A stretch of 64,000 bases of DNA, taken from the NCBI RefSeq assembly GCF_048128805.1, contig NC_136010.1, positions 24,196,980 through 24,260,979 on the forward strand, in the 5' to 3' direction. Each line of letters opens with the position of its first letter. Position 1 is the first letter of the stretch. Origin of the DNA: Centroberyx gerrardi (taxonomy: Eukaryota > Chordata > Actinopteri > Beryciformes > Berycidae). The notes beneath the pieces are model-generated. The model was not told the DNA's origin, ran no database searches, and saw only the letters and a list, made by a program, of their open reading frames with translations. Below are positions 12,931-25,563 of this stretch, one piece after another. The position numbers and the translations under genes are program-made.

Positions 12931-13725
12931 AACTCATTTTTTGTGTTTTTATTTCAGTGATTAGTCAAATAAATGCCTAGAAATTAAAAATAGAGTTTAT
13001 CAGTTAGTCCTCATTTCTAATCAGAGCATAATGTTACATTCCTGCCTCAGTTGTGTTCAGTAAATGTCTAATAAAATGGGTGATTTAGTTCAATTTTAAA
13101 GTGATATTTAGCCTAAAATCCAAACACTGGGGATGCTTTTAATAATTCATGGTAACAGGTGAATGACAAACCCCCTTCACCCTCCTCAAATTGCTATTAT
13201 GAAGTAAGCCACATGCTGTGTCAGCATGTTCAGAAAAACTATTAAAATGTATCTATATTCAGGCCTTTTAAATCATTCAGTACTGTTAAATACAGCCGTT
13301 AAGTCTAAAATGAAGCTTTAAAGGTCTTGAGAATGTGGTTTCTTAGTGCACTGCTTTTCTAATGAGACTGCAGTTATTTTTTTTTTTAATTTTCACATTC
13401 ATTCCTGTGGTGAAATTGGTCTTATATTACTGTCATCATTACTGCCATTGAAAGGTCTTCAAAAGTCCTATCTTGATGAAACTCTCAGGCGCCCAGGCTA
13501 TCCGATAAAGGGCAATAAGGAAGACGTGGCAGTTACTGATTAACTCCATAGACTTTACACCCATCCATTTGTAATGGGAAAAGAAAGTGACTCGGTGTAG
13601 TGGAAGTATAAAAAGGTAAGATGAACCATTATTGTTGAATTAAAGTACTTGAAACAATTCCTGTGTTATCTGTCCATGCTTATCCAAGACGCTTCTCTGA
13701 CAGACTGACTGACACAAGCCTCAAG
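12931..13725 (+). promoter_or_regulatory. Intergenic region and presumed promoter/5'UTR of the PTB-like gene
   Basis: About 0.8 kb of AT-rich sequence between the sars1 polyadenylation signal and the next start codon. No repeat family or conserved motif was recognised. Short open frames in it have no supporting features. Confidence 0.35.
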
Positions 13726-15734
13726 ATGAGTGATGTTTCTGACGAAGACAATGAGATCTCCTTTGCAGTAAAGGTAAAAACATCAAAATCTCATTCTATA
13801 AGCAGCAAGTTGGTTAAAAGTTTAGATACCTGTGATTAAAGTTACTGCAAGCCAACCATATTGTACCTTTGTTTCGATTTTGTCATCGGGTCATGAACCT
13901 TTCATGTACTGTAGCACCATAAATCTCTCACTGATTTCTGGATGTGTTTCTTGAGGTTTACAAATTGCTGTTCTTTATGTGACATCATTCTCATCTGTCA
14001 TGTCGGGGCTGTCTTTGGCTGTGGACCCGCATGATGTGATGCTCAGGCATGTTTTCAGCACCTTATTTTCCCATTTTGCTTTGTGTGCGTCTCTCCCTCT
14101 GAGCTGTAGTTTCTTGGGCGAGTGGAGGTGGTCCGTCCAGATGGTATGCAGATCCTGGAGGAAGCAGCTCAGAGCTTGACGGTCAGAGGTTACCGTCATC
14201 TTTTAGTTACCAAGGAGATTTTTAGCCCTTGCTTGTAGATCTTGAGTAGATCTTTCACATAGTTTTGCTCAGAATGGATGTGTCAAACACTTGGCAATAA
14301 GATACCCAAATAGATTTTGTACTGAGCCACTATCAAAGAGTGCTGGCAGGGATAGTGTCATCACTCCTACACACTGGACTGGGTGGACTGTGCTTGTATT
14401 TCAGTGGGAAACTAAACCGCCCACAGAAGGCCCAGTATGGAAACACCATGCTACTTGTTCAATAGAAAGAATGATATTTTCCTCTATATGTTGGCTGACA
14501 AGAGTTAAACAAATATTGTCAGGTTACATTAGAAGAGAATGTGATGCAGCCCCTCTCTCTTCCCATCTCATCCCCTAGACACCAGACAGAGACTCCACCG
14601 ATAAAGCGCAGAAGAAGAGCAAAGTCCATCTCTTCCTGTCCATGAGTGGGATAGACATCCTGGAAAACAAAACCAAGGTGTGTGACAGAAGTGGATGGCA
14701 CTTTTTATTGTATAACCTGATATAGTAGTTATTGAGTTTTCACCTCATCTCTCCTCTCCTCTCCTCCTCAGTATATGTTGTACAGTTGCCCTCTCTCCAC
14801 CGTTTCCTTCTGTGCCGTTCTGCCCTCCACGCCCAAAGTCTTCGGCTTCGTGGCCAAGCACCCTGCAGCAGACATGTATCACTGTTATCTGTTCCAGAGC
14901 AAGAAATTTGTGAGTATGACAACCATCACAACAAGACGCAACCTGCAAAAACATATTCATATGGTTTGATGTTATACTGTCCTTCTCTCTAGACAGGCTT
15001 TCTCCAAAGCTCCATTGAAAAGGCCTATAGTCGATTACATACAAATATCACAGCAAAACTGTAAATCTCTATAGGAATTAGTGTAATAATATGACATTAT
15101 AGAATTGTAATATTATGGGAATATTATACCATAGGAGATAAAAATAGCATTCAGTACAATAATGTCACTATAAACTCACTATTGAGCACCACAGACACAC
15201 TATGAGTCCCTATAGGAATATTATAGTTATTTCTTTGATAGGATAGACCAGGGAACCAGTGACACCCACATTGGAAACCAGCCATTTACCAATCAAAAGG
15301 GAATATTGTGCCCTAGCCAAGTGAGATATTCAGGCTTACAAGGTCTCAGGCGTCCAAATCTCTCCTCAGTCTCACGTGCTGGTCTCAGTGATTGGAGATG
15401 CTTTCCGAGCTTCAAAAAAAGAGGAGAAGCTCAGAGGAGGAGGACGAGACCTGATAGTGGAGGCACTCAGGCATAAGGTTGGTTGAAATATCCATTGAAC
15501 AGCACTGTATTGGTCAATTCTCTTTCAATTTAGCCATCTATTTAAATTACTTCTGCATTAATTAATGCACCTTTTCAAATGGCAATGAGTCTAAATCAGT
15601 TTAGTCATGAGCCCTGTAGTATATTTCTAAGCAGTTATCGCCTCTTTCTAATTCTTCTCACTGTTATTTAGAATAAAGTGCTGCAGAGAGAGAATGCTGA
15701 GCTGAAGAGGAGGCTGGCTCAACACTCCAACTGA
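13726..15734 (+). CDS. Small PTB/PID-fold protein with leucine-zipper-like tail (unidentified)
   Basis: Six coding exons join in phase to 175 residues: 13726-13773, 14110-14181, 14579-14677, 14772-14909, 15370-15477 and 15672-15734 (TGA). The start MSDVSDEDNEISFAVKFLGR gives an acidic leader and then the typical first strand of a PTB domain (FLGRVEVVRPDG...ILEEAA). Later strands read KVHLFLSMSGIDILENKT, YSCPLSTVSFCAVLPSTP and KVFGFVAKHP...YHCYLFQSKK. A final helix-like stretch is HVLVSVIGDAFRASKKEE. The C-terminus (NKVLQRENAELKRRLAQHSN) is a short heptad coiled coil. PTB proteins usually bind NPxY tails as adaptors, so a cytoplasmic adaptor role is inferred. I cannot name the orthologue; Dab/CED-6/NOS1AP-like families are the nearest I can suggest. 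Confidence 0.8.
15000..15260. repeat. AT-rich palindromic stretch, possible MITE remnant
   Basis: The intron before exon 5 of the PTB-like gene contains repeated CTATAGGAAT motifs (near 15070 and 15213) and several short AT-rich palindromes between them. This suggests a worn non-autonomous DNA element, but no clean terminal inverted repeat was found. Confidence 0.25.
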
Positions 15735-15973
15735 GTAATAATGACAATGTATGTGGTTTCACTTGAACACACATACACACAGACTCTACTCATATAACAG
15801 CAAACTATTTAAAATTCATTCCCACTGTTGAATGGTTTTTATTACATTCCACAGGTGGAGGTGTGTTTTCCCTCAGGAAAACCTGCAAGCAGGAAGGTGG
15901 AACAATGAAGGAGGAAGAATAATGAAGATGGAAATGGAAGCTTCTGGAAGCTTATGAAGTTAAACTAAGTTTG

Positions 15974-15979
15974 AATAAA
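15974..15979 (+). promoter_or_regulatory. Polyadenylation signal of the PTB-like gene
   Basis: AATAAA 240 bases after the TGA stop, followed by T/GT-rich sequence (TGAGTGTTTTTTTGTGTTGTG), a good downstream element. The 3'UTR is short. Confidence 0.7.
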
Positions 15980-15999
15980 CTTCCAAATGTTTTGATATT

Positions 16000-17085
16000 G
16001 GCCTAATTTATGAGTGTTTTTTTGTGTTGTGTTGAGTCCACTGTGTATTGGCGTGTCTGCAGCCATAACAGCAGGTGGCAGCAGCGAGCACCCCGCTGGT
16101 ATCACTCACTTCTTATCAACCAACGAAGAGGCAGGTGCGACAATGCTGCATTCATAATCTGTCGGAAATATAATATTGTCGGCTTGAGCGCACATGAACG
16201 ACCCAATAAAGAAGAAAATTGGTAAATATGACTGGGTGTGATTTGCTTTGACAGCAGATTTGCCGTGATGTGACGTGTCAACAACTGATGGTAAACGTAA
16301 TGGTAGCAAAAGTACAACAACGTGTGGCTAATAAATTCAATTACATGAATGGTGCGCATTTTCTGCGCTTTGTTTTGCCACTTCTCTAAAATATACTAAC
16401 AGTCACTAAAAAACATTATAAGCGAGCACCTGAATGCGTCCTGAAGTTGTACTTACAACTCGGCCAGCTAGAATTGGGAATGTACACAGAGCACATGAAA
16501 ACACATGAAGGCACATGAAGGCAGCACAACACGAATGTAAACTCAGATGTGGCAGAGGACAGTGAGGTGTGATTGATGCTGCCGCAACTATGCATTTACA
16601 GAAATAAATACGTATTTGTGATGGCGACATTGGCTTTTTTGGTCTAAAAGGTAAGAACACGTTGAGTATTTAAGGTAGATAACGTTACAGTTAGTTACAA
16701 CCACTGTAAATAGCTGACTTCGGTTAGCTAACTACCTAGCTTATCAGTTAACGAGCTACTAACGTTAGCTGGCTAACGTTACTCAAACGTGACGCACCCT
16801 GAAAAACAACATTGTAACTAACTTATGTCTCTGTCAGCTGACTTACTTAAGTTAGATTAGCGCTTCAGTGATTCTCACATTTTATTGACAGACACGAGGT
16901 CTTTCTCTGCCAGTTTCAGCTGACCTATTGCTCCTGAGACAATTCGCTAACTACACATATTTTATTTTGGGTGCATGCCCCGGTCTCATCGAGCTAACTC
17001 TCTTAACCTTTTCCAGGCAAGTGGTTGCATACAGATAGTCGGTTGTCGGAGGGAAAAGCTGGCTTGAGCGACGAGTTCATCCGTC
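16000..17085 (+). promoter_or_regulatory. Intergenic region, promoter and 5'UTR of tmem106c
   Basis: About 1.1 kb between the upstream polyadenylation signal and the tmem106c ATG. From 16680 to 16800 it is dense in GTTAGCT and AACGTTA words, several of them palindromic. This motif class is common near fish gene starts. No TATA box was identified. The 5'UTR probably includes the sequence just before 17086; a further upstream non-coding exon cannot be excluded. Confidence 0.4.
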
Positions 17086-20000
17086 ATGGGGAGTCGCTGG
17101 TCTCGCAGCGGCAGCAGCCTGGTGCTCCTCCCGGACAGCCAGGGGTCTGGGCGGCAGAGAGGGGACAGAGACTCCGATGATGACTCTTTGGACGGTCTGG
17201 ACAGACGGGAGGACATAGCCCAGTTCCCTTACGTGGAGTTCACTGGCAGGGACAGCATAACCTGTCCAACATGTCAAGGCACTGGACGCATCCCCTCAGG
17301 TGAATCTGAAGATCAGTCAGTATGTCAAGTTTTTACAGTAGGTGTAGCTGAGTACAACTTGAGACAAAATAGATCACCATTGAATAGAAGGGTGTGTACA
17401 GTTCCTGGGAAAAGTCAATTTATGTACACTCAAGGCCTCAAAGGTCTTGAATATAGCTAAAAAATAACATTTTAAATCTTGAAATTCAGTCTTAGAAGTC
17501 TTTAAAATGTTTAGTTTTGTGATGCGTTGTCTTCCTGGAGAACCCTGTCACACAGATTTATGTTTGGTTTGGTCTGCAGTCGTTTCCATTTTTATGTTAA
17601 TGTTGCATGTTCATTACAATTGTGAGATTGGTCTTATATTTCATCCCAACCCGCATTAAAAAGGTCTCAAAAAGTCTCAAATGTAACTTCTGGAATAGGC
17701 TGGGAGAACCGCCCTGCCTAGATCATCTGTCACCCTCCTAATAACACTGCATTTGTATTTGTGTTGTATTCAAGGGAGAGATTTAGTGTCACACTGACCT
17801 GCTGAAATGCAGTTTCAGAGGCTTGCCTCCATGCCTCCAAGAAAAGAATTCTGAGGGGAAACATCGATGAAGCCTGTAAGTGACCTTCATCACCTAATCT
17901 GCTGTGTATCTCCTTCCTGACAGGTCAAGTGAATGAGCTGGTTGCGCTGATCCCATACAGTGACCAAAGGCTGCAGCCCCAGAGAACGTAAGTAGCCATC
18001 CCTAGTATCAGCTTATATGGATCAGGCCTCCTTGGTGCTGGAAAGATCTGATTTATGCTGTTATCTTTGTTTTCGGTGTGTTATTTCCCAGAGAAATTGA
18101 TTGATTTATGAATTCATTCATGGATTAAATAATTCTCATATTTGTACTTCCATACTTTCACCCTCACTTGCACTCTACATGACTCTGTAGTCACCGCTCC
18201 ACTGTACAGAGTCTTTTGCACTACTTTATTCAAATTGAATTGCTAATTCAATATTAATGTAATGGCTGTTGCATGCCATTGAGGACTTAAAACTTTAGTA
18301 ATATTGATCCAAGTGTGTGTAAGCTCTTTGTATGATCCACAGCAAACTAAAAAAGATCCTGCATTCCTGTTTCCTAGGAAGCTGTATGTTGTCATGTCAG
18401 CTGTGTTGTGTCTCCTGGCGTCTTCGCTCGTGGCCTTCTTCCTCTTCCCCCGCTCCGTGGTTGTGGTGGATGATGGGATACGCTCGGTGACGGTGAAGTT
18501 CGACCACTCCAACATGAGGGTCCTAATGAACATGACGGTAGGTTTTCTCCCATACACACAGTACACCTTTACGTACCTTGTGCCTGCACCCTGAAACAAA
18601 TTCAGTCAAATTTTAGATTTGCATGCTGGTAGAAGTTTAACTCAGTTTTATCAGAAATGGTAAGCAAGCAATCCAGTTGGCAGGGATCTATGGTTCACCA
18701 TGTGAATCATGTTAAACTTTCTGCCTCTGAATGTTTGCTACTTATAAATGTGGTTGGTGATACCAGCTTTCTCTGGACAACGGGCTCGCTAACTGCTGTT
18801 TAGGAGACAGTTAAATGTTTTGATTCGGCTCTTCCTGTGCGAGGAGAAGATTTCATATCCAGTGATCGCATGTGTATTTTTACATAAAAATCTTGCCTAG
18901 TGCAGCTTTAATGTTGAATCTCCTTTTTAATTCACTGTGTACCTTTGAGACTAATTACATGTCTTTCCCTCAGAGCACGCTGAACTTCAGCAACCCCAAC
19001 TTCTTCACGGTGCTGGTGCAGAGCTTGAGCTGCCAGGTCCTTTACATGAAGACGGTGATAGGGACTCAGCAGTTAGACAACATCATCACCATCCAGCCAC
19101 TCGGCCAGGGACAGGTACAGAGTTATACACATTTACTGTACACTGACATAGAGCCTACTTCTTAACCCTACAAAATAACACAAACACCTTAGTGCTTCCT
19201 GGTAGAGAGTTCAATATACAGTACAAACCAAGGTGTCACCCTCAGAAGAACATGGGTAGGCCTGCTACAGGATGTGGTTTCTGTATGATGGATTGTTTTG
19301 GGCGTGAGCTGCTTGCTCCTCTGCATGAAGACTGTGATGCAACTCTGTTGCTAAAGGCTCAATACTTTCACACTTGAGTGTAACAACATGTAACACACTT
19401 TCAATGATGTGGAGAGTTTCATCAGCTACCCTGCAGTGTTTTTGTACAGTTCAATTGGGTATTTCATGCCACCCGAGCTTAGTAAAGTGTCTTGAGGCAT
19501 ATCACAGGATCATGCTTCATAGGCAAACCCTTGTTTACATTGCTTCATGCTTCATCTTACTGCTGATAAAATATCTCTTACGTAATGGCCATTACTGTAA
19601 GTAACTACCGTTTCAGCTGCAGATAACACAGGAGGGTTGTGTTGGTAACATGTCGGTCCTCTGCAGGTGAACTACACTGTCAGTGTGGAGATTGGTAGCA
19701 GCGCCTCCTACGTTTAGTAAGTGTTATTTATCTTTACTCTGGCTAGACTTTGAACGTCTCATTTTGTCCAAACATCTTATCAGTGTTCTACAGAAACCTA
19801 GTATTTCCAAAATATATCCATGGATTTTTCTTTGTGGAGTGCATCCTCAGTGGTTTCACTTGGAGCCAAAGAAAGAGTTTCTCTGCATGGGGAACAAAGT
19901 TACATATAAGTTACACAAAGAGAAAATTGGAGTTATGAGGTTTTTGCAGGACACTGACAATATTCACGTCCAAGAGTTTGTTTACAAGACTTACAGAAAG

Positions 20001-20880
20001 TCCATAATCCAGTGTTACATTCTTAACCTGTTCTGCTTTGTGTGTTTGTAGCGCCTTCTGCACCATGCCCAGCATCAAAGTCCACAACATTGTCGTATTC
20101 ATGCAGTAAGTATCTCTTTATTTTGAGAAGGAGCTTCATTCTACTTCTTCATCCTGTTTTCTGTTTCTCTCTTTCCATCTGTTTTATTTTAATCACCATT
20201 GTCTTTTCTTATCAGCCCGTAACCAAGTGACAGTGGACGTGCAGTTTTGTCATGGGTGTTGTTAGGCAACGCCAAGTGACAATATTGCCCAATAAACCAC
20301 TGTCTCAAGGTCATAATTGCTTTTATAAAACTGTTAGCAATACTTGCCATTTTTGGAACTGCCTGTCATTATTTGTTGCCATGTAGATTTGACAAAATAA
20401 CCATCGTTTAGTGTTCTGGAATTTACTGGAATCACTTTTTCTACAGTAATGCAACTTGGAGTTTATAGATATTAGGACAGGCGCAAAATTTCCCCCATGG
20501 GCTAAGTTTATTGGAAAATCAGACATTTGAATCCATGGTGGATCTTTGTCAGGTCAATTTAAAAACACCCATATACTGTATATAGATGTATTTTTTGGCA
20601 TTCAGCATGAACTATGAGCTCCTTTCCACTTTCCGCCTATAGATAATTTCCCTTACTTATGCAGCCTTGTATCTGACTGCTTGGTTTCTGTATTGTGTTC
20701 TCTGCTCCCAGGACCTCGGTGAAAACCTCTTACATGGTGCGAACGGCCCAGAACAGCCTGGAAGCCTATCACTACATAGACTGTGGCAGCAACTCCACTT
20801 ACCACCAGCCAACCAAGCGCCGCAGGCACCACTCCCCGACCCATTCACCAACCACGTCCCTCAGCACCCCTCTTCTGTGA
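17086..20880 (+). CDS. tmem106c: Transmembrane protein 106C
   Basis: Type II membrane protein of the TMEM106 family (DUF1356), found on endoplasmic reticulum and endolysosomal membranes. Seven coding exons join to 283 residues: 17086-17299, 17924-17987, 18378-18537, 18974-19114, 19667-19716, 20052-20105 and 20712-20880. The cytosolic part has the family motif [20 protein letters not shown] with a CxxC pair, then [21 protein letters not shown] membrane segment ([20 protein letters not shown]) follows, then [19 protein letters not shown]. The lumenal domain keeps [20 protein letters not shown] and [10 protein letters not shown] with Asn sequons. The DDGI motif and the MGSxxS start favour TMEM106C over A or B. 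The C-terminus extends about 23 residues past NSTY with a basic patch (KRRRHH) and Ser/Thr/Pro residues, unlike mammalian TMEM106C. Confidence 0.95.
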
Positions 20881-21221
20881 GTGGAGCAGTCCTGCAATGG
20901 GATGCATCATTTCTCTGAAGTAGGTGGGAGATGTTGCCGTTCAAGCTCAGTGCAAATCCCAGGATGGACTTTGCTCTTTTCAGTACAGACACACCACCAG
21001 CAGCAACTCACTAAATGGTGCTTACCCTACTGCTCACACAACACATTTAACTATAATGAATCAGAGCCAGAACAGCTCATCTCCAGCTGACCATGATATC
21101 CTCATATATCAGGGGACATAATAGGTAGTCATTAAGTTGCTGTTATAGTCTTAGGCCTTGACATTAGATTACCAGGCTGTGTCTCCTGTCACACAAATGG
21201 GTGCAGGCAGGTGAAAACTGT

Positions 21222-21432
21222 AAAGGTTTTCTGCATTAGTGCCTAGTGGGGCTTATCATTGCCCGGCCCAATTTGACATGTCGATAACGTCCATTGCCTC
21301 AAGGTTATTATTATCATACATACACCCATCATTTTTCGTATTGGATATTTCTTGCCAGTCAACAGCCACTTTTTAGCATCAGTGCCTTGAGGGACTTATC
21401 ATTGCTCGAGCCAACTCAGCATGTCTAGAACA
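21222..21432 (+). repeat. Decayed direct repeat (period 143) in tmem106c 3'UTR
   Basis: About 55 bases starting at 21235 recur from 21378. Both copies share TTATCATTGC and CATGTC flanked by AGTGCC and (A/G)AAC, with roughly 75 percent identity by eye. The spacing of 143 bases suggests an old tandem duplication inside the 3'UTR. Confidence 0.7.
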
Positions 21433-22983
21433 CAGTCTGAAAAGGAGTGTTTGTTTATTTCAAACCATAGCTAAGCTGACAAGTCGTTTCTGTTGGCAAA
21501 AAGAATCGCAAATATGTCCTCCTGGGAAAAAATTGAGTGGCATACATAATGAGAAATCCCTGACCAGCATTCCTTGGCCCTGTTGAGGAAACCAGACTAA
21601 TGCAGGAGAAAGCTCCTTTCTTTAAGGGTAATGTCTGGCATTCCCTCCTGACGATATAGTGCCAGGAATGGCATTTTTGCCAAAGCTTTAATTGTCGCTA
21701 CAGAGCTGTGTCTGTGCCTGCTGCCGTTTTGCCCGTAGTGCAACATTAGGAGAGCATTCTTTGGCATAGCTTGAATGACTGAGAAACTTGGCGTTGTAAC
21801 ACTGTGTGGACCGAGGCTACTGACATTTCATTTCTTGAAAAGGGAGAAAGAACTGGCCTGCTGTGTATATTTTGGATTTAATGCGACCAGAGGAAGGATA
21901 ATTTGCTAATTGGGTTTTTGCACCTTTAGAATTGGTACATGTTGTTACATAATGCTGTTGCTGTGTTATTTATCTACTTTTGAAGGTGAAAATGGCATTT
22001 AAGATTTAGCATTTTGTGGGTGTTTTTAAATGAGGTAATGTATTCTAAGTTATTCTTGTAACGCTCCTTATCAACAAGTCTAATCAACTCCATTTTAAAT
22101 TCACATTCGAGGTCCACAGTCACAAAGCATCACAGAAATGTAATACTGACCTGAGCAGATTTTCTCTAAGGCTTTAGTGAAGTTGATGTGTTCATGTGAC
22201 CTAACCGCTAGATCTTATTCTTTTTGAGTACAAATCTGTATCCTTGATTACAAATGTACCACGGATTTAATAAGCTCTTCTGATCTCAGAGAGGGAATAG
22301 ATCTATAAGTTACACACTCATAATTAAGCTACTGTACGGGGCAGTTGAGGTGCTGAATACATTGGCCCAGTAGCTGACCTTATAATGTGTGTTGAGCAAC
22401 AATGTCCCATTTCCTCTCCATCATGGCGTTAACATTCCAGATGTGCATCATTTCCTGCAATCAGTATTTAAAAATGATGGCTGAAATCCAAGCTGACAGA
22501 ATAACTTGGACTGTGGCTTGAATACGTGTGTGTGAGAGTGTGTGTGTGTGTGTGTGTAGTTGAGTATACTTCAGTCTGTCAGACTGGCCATTATGGAATT
22601 ACAGTGTTATTTCCTTTGCCTTATCCTACATCTGTGTGTTTTAGCCAACTCCTCTCCGACTTATCAAATCACAAATGAGCATTTCAGCCCAGTGAATCGT
22701 CCCACAGCCCGGCGGTCGGTGTTGACTAAAGCTCAAATGACTTTGGTTATCTGCTTTGTATGGCTTTGCCTGGCAGACTGTACAGTAAGCCTGTGTGAAC
22801 TGTGTGGTTGTATTTCACGGTCGGCTGAGGTTCATTGTGATTCGACTCATTTTTTTAAAGGGACAGTACTTTGTAAATTTACACTATATGAATGAAAACG
22901 GTTTTTATCTAAATGTTTTTGAAGAAATGTATATTTTCATGCTTGGTTCTAAAAAGTAATGTCATTAAAGGGAACGGTGAACT

Positions 22984-22993
22984 AATAAATAAA
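22984..22993 (+). promoter_or_regulatory. Overlapping polyadenylation signals of tmem106c
   Basis: Two overlapping AATAAA hexamers, followed by TTTCAGTTGTGCATCTTTTT, which is suitable as a downstream element. The 3'UTR would be 20881 to about 23010, roughly 2.1 kb, without any other gene in it. Confidence 0.65.
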
Positions 22994-23074
22994 ATGAATA
23001 TAAAAACCTTTCAGTTGTGCATCTTTTTTTGATGACCATTAACCCAAAATGACCATTAAGCCAAAAACACTTTT

Positions 23075-24927
23075 GGTACCACATTGTTTCAGTTTAATTA
23101 TATTCTTCATTTGTGCATACAAAATAGCATAATTTCCTTTTCAAACAAACAAATGTCCTTTTCCATGTCTCTTACACTGTCCTATAGCTGCATGTGAGAA
23201 AATATATTACTACATAATATAGAGATCAACAAGAAAACAGACCACAATATATATTATCGCTGCAATACAAGTAGTGTTTTCTAGGTTTTACGGAACAAGG
23301 CGACACACTAAGTAAAGGCATAGTAAAAATACATGAAGCAAAAAATGCATACAAAAATATAGCTGGATAAAAAGCTTATTAATACAGGAGTGCTTCGTCT
23401 TTGGTTAAGTACGTATGTCCTTAGGCCACTGTCTTGTGTCTTGTGTGTTTATCTGTCTTTCTTCACTTTGTACACGATTAACTTGATATAAAGCAATATA
23501 TGAGAATTTTAAACTGTTGTGGCATTTAATAATTTTTCCTCAAGTCGTTTGAATAAATGTCATTATGATTTATCACAGTATATTGTAGTCAATAGAGTTT
23601 ACCTCATTGTGTAGGTACTTCAGTTTATTGATAGACAAGTAGGTTTACTGGAATAAGCATCGGTCACAAGATATGAAACAGTGAATTAATGAACAACAAA
23701 CATTTCACGGCAATGGTGTGGAACAACACTGTACGTCCTTCCCCATTTAGCCTATCTTTTGTTTTTTCCATTTAGGGTACATTTCATTAAAACTCGCATG
23801 TGGACGTAACTAAACCCCATTATCAAGAACCCGGTTCGGCCTTACGCATTTACTGAACAGCCCTCCGCACACCAGAACCTAAACACACACACACACACAC
23901 ACACACACACCACTCCCTCGCACACACTCGTCATTAAAGTTAAAAACCTTACATTCATGTTTACTTTCATTAGACGGTTATGTCTCTCGCCCCGCCGATA
24001 AGTTTTGTCTGAGTGAAAAAATACGATTGTCGGTGATGAGCGTAAATGTGATGCAGACACTGTTACATTGATAAGGATGCTGTGGCAGCTTTGAAGGCAA
24101 AGTCAAAGGTTATCAACAGTTATCACTCAGCTGTACATACTTCTGCATACCTGAACATCTACTGATATAGTAACTAAATTACATCGTCAGGACTTTGGTC
24201 ACTTATTTTGTAGGGCGGAAAATAATGGATTTTGTAACAATACAAATATAAACACCTGTTATTTTATAAAGGCAGCTATGTCTGAAATGTTGAACCTCGT
24301 GGGGTTTTATCAGCCCCAAACAGTGCAAGGAAAGCTCCTATGGGACAAAGATGTTATAAGCTATATTTAACCGTTTTTATCCAACCAGGTACGTCAATTT
24401 GGTCACAAGAACAGCTCTTTATTTACAATAATGGCTTGGAAAAGGGCCTTTAAGATGTTTTTTTTTCTAGAGAGCCTTTACGGATGGTTGAATTTAGTGA
24501 AAGAGAAACGCTGAAGCCTCCTCGTCCTTGGAGGAGTTGTAACACTATACACATCATGGCTTTGCTTTGCTCGTCTTTTATCTGTATGTATGCAGGTCCT
24601 GTCCTTTGATCAAGCAGTGCTTTACTAGATTTGAAGAGCGAAAAAGAGTCCTTTGATGGATCCAATCAATCAAAAAAATGAATGCATTTCCATTGCAAAG
24701 GACCGTGAACATAGATTTAGAGTTGCCTTCATGGGCATGGTTTCCCCCAGTCTTCACTCCTAAATATAAGGAAGCCTTTGTCACATTATAAACCAATGGA
24801 CAAAGATAGCCTTGGTGCTATGATCTAAACTCAGAACAGACAAGCAACGGTGCAACAAATTGGGCCTTTGATGTACAGTAAATGCCTTCTCATGCTTCAT
24901 GCCATTGCTTGTCTGTTCTGTCTCTGG

Positions 24928-24975
<48 letters not shown>
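23075..24975 (-). other. Probable 3'UTR of tns2
   Basis: Sequence downstream of the tns2 stop on the minus strand. Polyadenylation signal candidates on that strand are AATAAA at 24418-24423 and 23624-23629 and ATTAAA at 23093-23098. It contains a CA microsatellite (23881-23910). No gene was recognised here on either strand. Which signal is used cannot be told from sequence. Confidence 0.45.
24931..24971. repeat. (CT)n microsatellite directly after the tns2 stop codon
   Basis: On the tns2 sense strand a run of about 20 GA units begins only about five bases beyond the stop codon. Confidence 0.95.
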
Positions 24976-24977
<2 letters not shown>

Positions 24978-25524
24978 ATCGGCGCTGCGACAGCATGACC
25001 TTGTTGATAAAGTTGACGATGGCAGAGGCGGGCTGTTCGGGATCCAACTCGGCAAACAGGTGGCACACATTCTCCGCCAAGCTGCCCGGCTTCTTGGCGA
25101 CGAAACCAAACACCCTGAGAGGAGGAGGAGGAGGAGGAAGAAAAAGCATGGAAACAAAGAATGAGGATGTAGTGGGGAAAAAAAGAAGAGAAAGTAGTGA
25201 GGAGGATGGAGGTTATTGAGCAGGAGAGGAAAGGGAAGAGAGAAGATATGTTAGGGAGGGTACTTTGCACTAAAGGCAATACCTTCTCTGATTATAGCCT
25301 GCTAACATTGGGTTAACTACAGTGACAGAATTAGTATTATGAAACATGGGGTAATGTGGAATTTGATTGCTATTATTAAATTATGTTTGCTGGAATGATT
25401 TTGCCAAGGCTCACACGCAATCGGATGCCATGCACAGAATCTAATATCACTGACTTCTCAGCCACAGGCAAATCCACCATACACAGTGACAAAAACAGAT
25501 ATTTACACACACACTCACTCTCAC

Positions 25525-25563
<39 letters not shown>

